A stretch of DNA of 64,000 bases, from NCBI GenBank assembly GCA_001766655.1, contig MJCC01000002.1:653050-717049 (forward strand), read 5' to 3'. Position numbers and translations under genes: made by a program. Source of the stretch: Phytomonas francai. Lineage: Eukaryota > Euglenozoa > Kinetoplastea > Trypanosomatida > Trypanosomatidae. Within the stretch, counting starts at the first letter, position 1; every line of letters starts with the position of its first letter. The notes under the pieces were generated by a model, which was not told the DNA's origin, searched no databases, and saw nothing but the letters and a program-made list of their open reading frames with translations. Shown here one piece after another: positions 54,032-61,709 of the stretch.

Positions 54032-54590
54032 GTGGCTCTTGATTGGGATCGTTAAGGGGGGGGGGGGGGGGGGGGGGGATAGGGGATTCAGGGAGAGGCA
54101 TTTTTTATTTTGCGTTTCTTGAGGATTGGTCTCTGTGTGTGCTTCTCTATCTGGTGATATCTACGCATAGATACACAAGCTTCCTCGCTGTATGGTATGC
54201 TTATATGAGAAGCGAAACAGTTCGGTGGACAGACAAATAGGAATAGAGAGGAAAACATGTCGTTTTCACTTTATTTTTCTTCGCTTTTTAAAATATTATT
54301 CAGCGGGAATACGCTTAGTGTTTTATTTTTTATTAATTTTGGTATGGTTTAGTTTTCTTCAACGATCGTATTGTTAATTTATACAGACCTCCATCTCTGA
54401 ACAACTCTAATTTGTGTGGTTTCCAAGGCCGGTGAGCTTTCACCAGAATAATACATTCAAAAAAACACTGCAACGCAAAGTATCTTTCCACATTTTGATA
54501 TATCTAAAACTCCGAAGTACTCTATGATAGCTACGGCGTTAAAAAATAGGCACAGGAAGGTTTGGGTTGTTTTTTATTCTCGTTTTTAGC
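54032..54590. other. Intergenic spacer with a G23 homopolymer
   Basis: About 560 nt. G23 at 54056-54078 starts 24 nt after the TMEM231-like stop codon. The remainder is T-rich. The spacer ends ctcgtttttag plus one base before the next ATG. No gene seen. Confidence 0.75.
54056..54078 (+). repeat. G23 homopolymer in the TMEM231 3' flank
   Basis: Twenty-three consecutive G residues. It could form an RNA or DNA G-quadruplex in the 3' untranslated region; length may be unstable or misassembled. Confidence 0.85.
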
Positions 54591-56321
54591 ATGGCTATTG
54601 TGGTCGTTCAAGTCGGACAGTGTGGGAATCAGCTTGGGGATGAGTTTTTCATGCAGCTTTACTCCAGCACTTCAAAGAGAAGTGCCCCATTTCGATCGCC
54701 ATTTTTTACTCGGGATGGAAAGGCGCGCTGTGTGCTCGTCGACTCCGAGCCTAAAGTCGTTCAGGGTGTCGCCGCTCGGCATAGCCAGTATATTCGCGCG
54801 GAGAACGTCGTCGGCGGGCAATCCGGGCGCGGAAATAACTGGGGTCTTGGCTACTACGGCGTGCGAGACCCTGAGAGTACTACACACGGAAATAATCGCC
54901 CTTCTGCAAACGAGGCCGGCTCCCCTGGCCAGCAGTCATTTATAGCCTTTCGCAAAAATCAGCGTGTTGCGGATGGAGATTTTTTGATGAAATCGCTCCG
55001 CGCGATTCATTTGGAAAGTTGGCGGACCTCCGATTGCGAGTCTTTCGAGGCGATTGTGCTGGTCCACAGTCTTGCGGGCGGGACTGGGAGTGGGTTTGCC
55101 TCGCTTTTGGCGGAGAAGATCCGCTACTATTTCATTCAGCCCCCCGATGAAGAATGGGAAAATTGGGATGAGGTCAGTGAGGAGCGGGCTCAACGGAGGG
55201 ATGGGTTGGATGGCATGCTCGTGGAGAAAAGACGCGCGAGGTATCTTTTGAGCATCGCCGTAGCCCCGCAGTCCGCGGGGGAGATCGCTACGCAAAGCAT
55301 CAACGCCACTCTAACTCTTCATATTTTGCATCGCTGCGCGGATGCGATTATTCTCCTCCGCAATAACGATGCCATGCCCGCACAGGCTTCTTCCCTTTCC
55401 AATTCCAAGTCTTTGTCTTCGTCTTCCTCTATTATTCAGCAATGCTCGACCTTCAAGGAGGCGAATGAGGTCTTTGTGGCGCTGTTATTGCCTCTGTTTT
55501 TGTATGGCCAGGCTTTTGGCAGCGTGCACGCATTAATCGAGCAGTCTATCCCCCGCCATAGTTCTTTTTCTGATTCACCCCCGTGGGTTTCCTCCCCAAA
55601 ACGGATGGCTCATAGTAAAAATAGGAATAATATTCTTTCAATAGTGCCCATCCCTCAGGTGAGCTACGAGACCTGGCGAGGCTGTGCGTGGCGCTGTCGG
55701 TTTTACACCATCCAAAATGGCAAGTCATTTTTACCCGGGTGTAAGCCGACGATACCCTGGCAGATGATTCTGTCAGCGTCCGCACTGAATTCGTCTGATT
55801 TGCCGGTGAAAATGCGGGGCCAGGGTTGTGTAGAAAAACATCGCCGGGATAGAGCGAACGAGAGGGCAGGGCGGTCAATATCGCATCGGCGAATCGACGT
55901 TGAGGCTTGTCGGCAGCGCCTTCCTCCTTTGCCGGGGGAACGTCGAGCAGGCGGTGGGGACGATGGGAGGGATTCCGCGCAAAAAGACGAATCCGTGAGT
56001 GTTGGCGAGAAATCCGACCCCGCCGCCTGCGCGTTCGTCGAGGTTTCCGTTCACCTTCCGGGAGATCTTCTAAGCTATTACACGACTCTAAAGCGCAGCC
56101 CGGTAGAGAGGCTCACGCCCTTCTTGGAAGGGGTCGCGGTGCTCAATCAAACCCGCGAGCTCAACGCCGCCGTTCTCTTTCCTTTGCTTAGCTCCACGGC
56201 GTTGAAGGTGAAGATGGGGGCTTTCATGCACATGTACGAGGAGGCGGGTGTCCACGTGCGGTGTATCGAGAAAGCCTATCAAGAACTTGCTGAGTTCCTC
56301 AGTGAATCCGAGGAGCTTTGA
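54591..56321 (+). CDS. TUBD1: Delta-tubulin-like protein
   Basis: A 576-residue protein from ATG 54591. The N-terminus MAIVVVQVGQCGNQLGDEFF is tubulin; VLVDSEPKVVQ, SGRGNNWGLGYYG and the nucleotide loop LAGGTGSGFASLL (delta-tubulins have AGGTGSG where alpha and beta have GGGTGSG) follow in order. Later come LTLHILHRCADAIILLRNNDA and a C-terminal helix without the acidic tail of alpha/beta-tubulin. Delta-tubulin is needed for the C-tubule of centriole and basal-body triplets and is found in flagellated protists. The protein is over 100 residues longer than human TUBD1, because of polar inserts (around 125-150, 205-220, 265-285 and 430-480). AG lies 1 nt before the ATG. Delta is preferred over epsilon or zeta by the loop motifs. 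Confidence 0.85.
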   Translation: MAIVVVQVGQCGNQLGDEFFMQLYSSTSKRSAPFRSPFFTRDGKARCVLVDSEPKVVQGVAARHSQYIRAENVVGGQSGRGNNWGLGYYGVRDPESTTHGNNRPSANEAGSPGQQSFIAFRKNQRVADGDFLMKSLRAIHLESWRTSDCESFEAIVLVHSLAGGTGSGFASLLAEKIRYYFIQPPDEEWENWDEVSEERAQRRDGLDGMLVEKRRARYLLSIAVAPQSAGEIATQSINATLTLHILHRCADAIILLRNNDAMPAQASSLSNSKSLSSSSSIIQQCSTFKEANEVFVALLLPLFLYGQAFGSVHALIEQSIPRHSSFSDSPPWVSSPKRMAHSKNRNNILSIVPIPQVSYETWRGCAWRCRFYTIQNGKSFLPGCKPTIPWQMILSASALNSSDLPVKMRGQGCVEKHRRDRANERAGRSISHRRIDVEACRQRLPPLPGERRAGGGDDGRDSAQKDESVSVGEKSDPAACAFVEVSVHLPGDLLSYYTTLKRSPVERLTPFLEGVAVLNQTRELNAAVLFPLLSSTALKVKMGAFMHMYEEAGVHVRCIEKAYQELAEFLSESEEL

Positions 56322-56597
56322 ATAAGAAGCAAAGAGAAAAGGAACCAATAGTTGGAGAAGAAGTTCCCTTTTTCTTCTCTGCGTTCGCAATAACACAGAT
56401 GGTGAAAAATTCAATATGGATCATTTTTTTTTGCCTTTTTCTTCTTCTTTTTCTAGATATAACACAATACCGGACCTCCTATTTTACGCGCCCAACCCTC
56501 TTCAAGCGGGAAAAACGCTAACCCGATAAAAAATAAGGCTCATCTGGATTTAAGAAACCGCTCACCTTAGAGAGTAACAAAATCTGACTGCCACCCG

Positions 56598-58244
56598 ATG
56601 GAGTGTCAAGGACGTTTCTTCTTGTTAGCGCCGTGGGGAGGGGGGGGCGTGCGCGCGTCCGGCGTTCGCGCGGTCTGCCCCTCTCTCGTCCGTGGGCAGG
56701 ACCCTTCTCGAGGGCGGCCTCGTCTGCTGGGGTCGCCGCGCCTTCCGGCGGCGATGTGCGCGGCCTTGCGGACGCCGCGGCGGGGCCTTCTGATCCCCCC
56801 GACCGAGGCCCTCACGTCCCGCGGCAGCCCGCTCGCCTCAAGCGCGTACACCTCACGCATTGGCGTTCCCCCCACTTCGTCCACCTCTTCTGCTTCCTCC
56901 TCCCCCTCGGTCGCGGCCTTTTCCTTCGCTGTGACGGACGCGCAGCGGGGGCTGCTCGACCGCGGGGTGACGCCCGCCGCGGCGGCACTCATCGCGGAGG
57001 TCGCCTGGGACAGCCCCGCGCCGGACGACGCGCGCCCCCGCCGCGGGCCGCCCGACGCGCGCGCCGCGCTCAACCTGCGGAAGGAGCGGCAGCTCGCGGG
57101 GCTGCTCGGGGCGGCCGCGATGGCGCCCGCGGCGAAGGCGCGCGAGCTCGCGCGGTTCCTGCGCGGCGACGTCTACGCGAACGCGCTGGCGCTGCAGCCG
57201 CGGACCGCGGAGGCCGCGATGCTTGTCTTCGCCCAGGCGAGCCTGCAGCTCCGCCAGCGGGGGCGGGCCGCCGCGGAGGGCGAGGGCGAGGAAGAGGAGG
57301 AGGAGGAAGAAGAGCGCGATCCCGCGCGTTTACCCCGCGCCGACGCGACAACGCCATCGCTCTCGGCAAGCAGCGGGGAGGGCGGGTTCAATGGCGTTCC
57401 TTTTTTGTCGGATATGCGTCAGTTATACGCGCATCAGAAAGTCTGCTTTGCGGCCCCGACGCCGCTCATGGGGGAGCAGCTCATGATCGCGCTCAGCGCC
57501 GTCTCCGTTGCCAGTTCCGAGGTTTTCCACCTCGCCGGGCGGATTTTCATCGACTGCGATAAATACGTCGTCCTCCCCACACGCACGATGTACACGGCTT
57601 TTTTCAGCATTTGCCGGTTAAACAACGCGATGGCCTTCGCCATCGCGCGGATGACGGACGCCGTCTGCAGGCTTCAGATCTCCCTTGACGCCCCGATGGC
57701 GACGGCGATGCTGCACGGGCTGAACGAGTGCGGGTATGTCGAGGAGGCCGTCGCGCTGCTCGCGCGAATCGAGAAGGTCCCCCTCACGACGCCGCTTTTG
57801 AACGCCTCGCTCGAGACCCTTTTGCTTTCCTCGGAGCCGGTGAGTTGTTTTTCCGCGTTCGAGGCGGCTAAGCCGGCGGGGCTTCGTGTGGATGCGAACA
57901 CGTACACCCTCCTCCTCCTCGCCTGCGAGCAGTCCGGACTCTGGGGGCGGACGACGGAGATCCTGGCCGATATGCAGCGGCGCCGCGTGAAGGGCAACGC
58001 GCAGACCTTGAATCTACTTTTGAAGGGCCTTTTAACGGAAAAGCTCCACAGCTACGCCCTTCAGTTGTATCAAACGATGCAGGGGAAACGCGTGGAGGTA
58101 TGGCCGGCGCTCGAGGAGGCCGTGCAGCGGCTGCACAGGGCTCACGGATCTAAAAAGGATGCTCAACGGCATGATAACATTGGGGAGCGCAACACAAAGT
58201 CTCCTTCTGAGGTGAGTTATTCACAGCGCCGTAAAAGGGGCTAA
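56598..58244 (+). CDS. Pentatricopeptide repeat (PPR) protein, probably mitochondrial
   Basis: A 548-residue protein. The C-terminal ~230 residues contain degenerate ~35-residue PPR helical pairs: APMATAMLHGLNECGYVEEAVALL, NASLETLLLSSEP, DANTYTLLLLACEQSGLWGRTTEILADM, NAQTLNLLLKGLLTEKLHSYALQLYQTM. PPR proteins bind organellar RNA; kinetoplastids have many in mitochondrial mRNA and rRNA processing and the mitoribosome. The N-terminal ~250 residues are GC-rich and Ala/Arg-rich. An overlapping frame at 56603 also begins with a presequence-like stretch (MSRTFLLVSAVGRGGRARVR), so the true N-terminus could come from a frame error in the G-runs near 56640. Confidence 0.8.
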   Translation: MECQGRFFLLAPWGGGGVRASGVRAVCPSLVRGQDPSRGRPRLLGSPRLPAAMCAALRTPRRGLLIPPTEALTSRGSPLASSAYTSRIGVPPTSSTSSASSSPSVAAFSFAVTDAQRGLLDRGVTPAAAALIAEVAWDSPAPDDARPRRGPPDARAALNLRKERQLAGLLGAAAMAPAAKARELARFLRGDVYANALALQPRTAEAAMLVFAQASLQLRQRGRAAAEGEGEEEEEEEEERDPARLPRADATTPSLSASSGEGGFNGVPFLSDMRQLYAHQKVCFAAPTPLMGEQLMIALSAVSVASSEVFHLAGRIFIDCDKYVVLPTRTMYTAFFSICRLNNAMAFAIARMTDAVCRLQISLDAPMATAMLHGLNECGYVEEAVALLARIEKVPLTTPLLNASLETLLLSSEPVSCFSAFEAAKPAGLRVDANTYTLLLLACEQSGLWGRTTEILADMQRRRVKGNAQTLNLLLKGLLTEKLHSYALQLYQTMQGKRVEVWPALEEAVQRLHRAHGSKKDAQRHDNIGERNTKSPSEVSYSQRRKRG

Positions 58245-58595
58245 ACCGCTTTTTGTTATCACTTCTGTCTGTGCGCTGGTTCACTTATACTGTTTGTAGT
58301 GGAGGGTATGTCAGGATTTTTTACTTGAATTGGAGAGGACGTGGATGTGTGCATTCTTTTTAACTTTCCGAGCTATTCAATGCTTAGTTTTTTTCCTTTT
58401 CCTTTTTTTTTTTTTAATACACGCACATGCACACCTATACACGCAAATGGTCTTTAGGTTTGCGTTCTATTGTTATTTTCCTTTCTTTTCGTGAGTTTTA
58501 TTGTCGTTTATGTACGCCCCTTCCCTAATACTAGATCAGCAGCCCATTATCAAAAGAAAGCAATAAACCCCGAATCTAGAGTAGGCATTGTCGAA
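58245..58595. other. Intergenic spacer
   Basis: About 350 nt with T-runs and a CA-rich stretch. ccctaatactag, with AG near 58534, is a possible acceptor for RPB12. The frame is open back to 58470 but without ATG. Confidence 0.65.
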
Positions 58596-58850
58596 ATGGA
58601 TATGTATTCTTCGATCAAGCAAGAATTTTCACAGGAGAATAAATATAACACACAACATGATTTAAAGTCAGAAATTAAAGATGAGGAGGAACAGCCCATA
58701 GGAACGGTGTATATCTGCGCGAACTGCACCACTCATGTGACCCTCACTCCGTCCTCGGCTCTGCGCTGCACCACATGCGAGCATCTGACAGGTTCTTCTA
58801 CCGTTTTCTATAAGGTACGAACTCAGGCCACTACTTACGATACCATCTAA
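58596..58850 (+). CDS. RPB12: RNA polymerase subunit RPB12 (ABC10-alpha)
   Basis: An 84-residue protein from ATG 58596 (a second Met lies two codons on). A zinc ribbon of exact family spacing is present: YICANC, 13 residues, CTTC, followed by a YKVRT tail matching the MYKKRT end of eukaryotic RPB12, and a terminal short strand. RPB12 is shared by RNA polymerases I, II and III and bridges the two largest subunits. The N-terminal ~35 residues are polar and lineage-specific, as is usual. A related small gene follows directly. Confidence 0.9.
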   Translation: MDMYSSIKQEFSQENKYNTQHDLKSEIKDEEEQPIGTVYICANCTTHVTLTPSSALRCTTCEHLTGSSTVFYKVRTQATTYDTI

Positions 58851-59221
58851 TTACTTGTTATGCAAAAAAGAATTTTTTTCCGATTCTTCAATTTTGGCAA
58901 GGCAAGGTTGACATGCCGTTTATTCGTAAGCCTTTTTCCCTAAAAGGGTACTAGGAGAGGCTGGTTCATTGAGTTTCCCTCATAAACATCATGGCATCTC
59001 TTTGCGAGCCCGTAAAAAGAAGAAGGTTGGTATTATAAAACCGAGTGAAAATCGTCTAACTTTATTGTATCTTATTTCATAGTATTATTATTATTATTAT
59101 TATTGTATATACCCTATTTGCTAGGACACAGGTTTATGCCAATCATTTTAAAAAAAAATTGCTCATGTTTTTGTTTTGTATTTTTTATATTTAGCGAATA
59201 GACGATTGTTTTCTTCAGAAA
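58851..59221. other. Intergenic spacer with an ATT repeat
   Basis: About 370 nt, AT-rich, with attatt repeats at about 59082-59104. It ends ttgttttcttcag (AG at 59217-59218), a very good acceptor candidate 3 nt upstream of the next ATG. Confidence 0.75.
59205..59218 (+). promoter_or_regulatory. Candidate trans-splice acceptor of the second zinc-ribbon gene
   Basis: The T/C-rich run tgttttcttcag ends in AG at 59217-59218; the ATG follows after three bases. It supports the short downstream ORF being a separate transcript. Confidence 0.5.
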
Positions 59222-59449
59222 ATGGTAGAAAGAGGATTTATGTCCCAGGCACGTAAACCAGGTGTGAATAAGGCCGAACAGCCCTCGGGGCTAAATTGCG
59301 TGTGCTCCACATGCTTTACTCCGCAGCCCTATCCCCAGCCCGGGATCTCTACCATGCCTTACCAATGCTCGTATTGCAAACTCTACGGGATGGACATGAA
59401 GATTCTTTATACTCGTCGCTCATTCCCAACGGAGCACTCCACTCGCTAG
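59222..59449 (+). CDS. Small zinc-ribbon protein resembling RPB12
   Basis: A 75-residue protein. It has CSTC, 17 residues, CSYC, followed by KLYGMDMKILYTRRS. Pairs of CxxC and a terminal basic KILYTRRS tail mirror the RPB12 pattern in the preceding gene (CANC-x13-CTTC, then FYKVRT), with four extra residues between the pairs. I could not name a family with certainty; a diverged tandem copy of RPB12 (a polymerase-specific isoform) is the most interesting reading, a generic zinc ribbon the conservative one. It has its own acceptor-like pyrimidine tract upstream and lies in the array orientation. Confidence 0.6.
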   Translation: MVERGFMSQARKPGVNKAEQPSGLNCVCSTCFTPQPYPQPGISTMPYQCSYCKLYGMDMKILYTRRSFPTEHSTR

Positions 59450-59707
59450 GGCAAAGGGAGAAGGCTTTTGTATATGAGTATCCTAAATTAAATTTATTAT
59501 TAGCCCCACCTCGACCTAACGGAAGAAAAGGCTATTCAGTACTACTGAGATGAGTCCTTATGACATCACTCAGTTTCACTAAATCCCCTTGTTTTTCTTT
59601 GGGTTTGGTTTCGCATGTATGGTTGATTTACTCTTGAAAAGAATAACTGGCACTTTTTTTTTATGCGGGTGAAAGGGACGACCACAACATCTAATTAGAT
59701 TTTCTAC

Positions 59708-61216
59708 ATGCATACTTTAAAGAGAGACCTTATCGAATGCATTCATAAATCCACCGCCCGTCTCTCCGCCTGTATCTGCGGCGCGGGATCCTCGGCAATT
59801 TCTTCGCTTACTAAAGTTCCTGGATGCAGTAAGACGCTAATTTATGCCGAGACGATTTACTCTTTCCCGGCTATCAACCGCGCCCTCAATTCCTCTCCTA
59901 AAAGTATCGTGAGCGAGGCGGTTGCACGGCAGCTTGCTCAGCGCGCATTTCACCACAACAAGTCCCTGCATAAACCTTTGGAAGAGAGTATTTCATCGAG
60001 TTCTGTGTTTTTGATTGGTGTAGGCACAACTTCAGCGATACAAACAAACTTCGCCCGCGCTGACAAGGATCGCGTGCACATGTGTATTTGGTCAGCGCAT
60101 GTGAACCTCAAATTAAGGGAAGCTGACGTGGATACTGCGCAGGTCGGGGCGCGTAGAGAATCCAATTCGAAGATTAGCGTGAGAGATTTCTACGCAGAGC
60201 CACCACAGGGGTGGGATCGCTATCAGCAAGATAAATATGTTGAGCTATTTATTCTCTACAATATCGCGAAAGTCATCCGTGGAGAGTGTTCCTGCGTTGA
60301 AGAGCTCGATTCCGTTCTTCGCATGCTCGCATCCCCGTCATTTCTCGCGACGATAGGCCCTGCGCCATCGTCGTCATCACCGCCTCTGCTCGACATGGCG
60401 CCTGTTTCGAAGTTTAGCGTATCCGCCGTAGACCCGGTCGCCGAGGCGATTCGGTTTGTTCTCAAGGGTAAAACCGACCGTGTTATTTTCAACGAATTCG
60501 GTGCGATTTGCTGCGACGTTCCGCCCTACACCTCCGAGGAGCACGCCGAATTGAATATCTCCGCATTGTCCTCAGCGAATCCAGGGGGTTCACGTATGAA
60601 GGAGAACAACGCGATTCGTCTCATCTTTCCGGGGTCGTTTCGCCCTCTGCATTATGGGCATACGGAGCTTGCGCGGGTGGCATTACACTTCCTTACGCGT
60701 GAGCAGCCTGAGAGGAAAAGGGCAGAAGAGGAGGGGGGAGGCGTGTACGCGCAGAAGAGGATAACCTATGAGATTGCGGTGAAAATTCTCGACAAGGGCG
60801 GCGTCTCTTGTGAGGATCTCACCGCGCGTGTACATCAGTTTCTTCGGCGCGGTGAACGCGTCGCCATAACGAATGCCTCCCGCTTTACGGAGAAGGCTCT
60901 GCTTTTCCCTGGCTGTGGCTTTATCGTGGGTATGGATACTGTCCGACGGATTTTAGATCCTCGGTATTATGAAGGGGGAGATGTGGTGCAGGCCCTTCTG
61001 CGCGGCATCGGCGACCGTGGCTGCTACTTCGTCGTCGGCGGACGCTCAGCCCCTAGGAAGGAGCCGAAAAAGGAGGAATACTCGCTTGTGTGGGAGGACT
61101 TGGGTACACTTGAGATCCCGGACACCCTTCGACACCTGTTTATAGGTTTGCGAGAAAATGATTTCCACATCGATATTAGCTCAACCGAGTTGCGCGCGAG
61201 GTTGGGGATAAAGTAA
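59708..61216 (+). CDS. CinA-like domain fused to a NMNAT-like nucleotidyltransferase
   Basis: A 502-residue protein. The N-terminal ~190 residues resemble the CinA C-terminal (nicotinamide-nucleotide amidase) fold: SARLSACICGAGSSAISSL, GCSKTLIYAETIYS and a VFLIGVGTTSAI strand. The C-terminal ~200 residues are a nucleotidyltransferase: LIFPGSFRPLHYGH with the HxGH pair at His315 and His318, VGMDTVRRILDPRYY and the terminal ISSTELR motif (490-496) of NMN adenylyltransferases. CinA-like/nucleotidyltransferase fusions are known in plants and some protists (for example the Arabidopsis At2g01220 family). Likely role in NAD salvage or damaged-nucleotide repair. CinA-part catalytic residues were not checked individually. 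Confidence 0.8.
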   Translation: MHTLKRDLIECIHKSTARLSACICGAGSSAISSLTKVPGCSKTLIYAETIYSFPAINRALNSSPKSIVSEAVARQLAQRAFHHNKSLHKPLEESISSSSVFLIGVGTTSAIQTNFARADKDRVHMCIWSAHVNLKLREADVDTAQVGARRESNSKISVRDFYAEPPQGWDRYQQDKYVELFILYNIAKVIRGECSCVEELDSVLRMLASPSFLATIGPAPSSSSPPLLDMAPVSKFSVSAVDPVAEAIRFVLKGKTDRVIFNEFGAICCDVPPYTSEEHAELNISALSSANPGGSRMKENNAIRLIFPGSFRPLHYGHTELARVALHFLTREQPERKRAEEEGGGVYAQKRITYEIAVKILDKGGVSCEDLTARVHQFLRRGERVAITNASRFTEKALLFPGCGFIVGMDTVRRILDPRYYEGGDVVQALLRGIGDRGCYFVVGGRSAPRKEPKKEEYSLVWEDLGTLEIPDTLRHLFIGLRENDFHIDISSTELRARLGIK

Positions 61217-61709
61217 GCGGCAAAAAATAATATATGGTTCTTTCTGAAGCAAGAGGTGCGTAGCCAATCGAAGGCTTCTTTAACCGAATGCAAGGTATAG
61301 TGCTTAAATAAATAAACACATTCACATATATCTATATCTATCTATATATATATAGATATATAGATAGATATTCTCTTATAAGCTACAAAGTTACCTTTTG
61401 CCTTTTAGTGCGGTTCATACGCTTGCCTCGTTAGTTGTCGCGCTGCGTTCTGACAGTGTCTGAATGTTTCTTTTTCCCTGTATCGCGATATCTCTTTATA
61501 TAATCCCTTTTGTTGTCAATCAAAATAAAAGTAATAAGAATATGAGTAATCTCGAATTGTGTAAGACGGGAGGTGCATGTTCCCCTTGAAATTATCTTAC
61601 TTTTTTCAAATTCTAGTTTCCATCTTTTGTCTTTTTTCGTATTCTTCGCCTTAGCTCCAGTTTGTATGTGTCTGTATAGGCACGATATTTCATATAGATA
61701 TTCTCCGGC
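61217..61709. other. Intergenic spacer with an AT-rich inverted repeat
   Basis: About 490 nt. Positions 61334-61349 and 61356-61371 form 16-bp inverted arms made of tatc/gata units. ttttttcaaattctag (AG at 61615-61616) is a plausible acceptor for uS15m. No gene seen. Confidence 0.7.
61334..61371. repeat. Inverted repeat of TATC/GATA units
   Basis: Left arm 61334-61349, right arm 61356-61371, with a 6-nt AT centre. It could form a cruciform, or a stem in the 3' untranslated region of the upstream gene. Confidence 0.7.
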
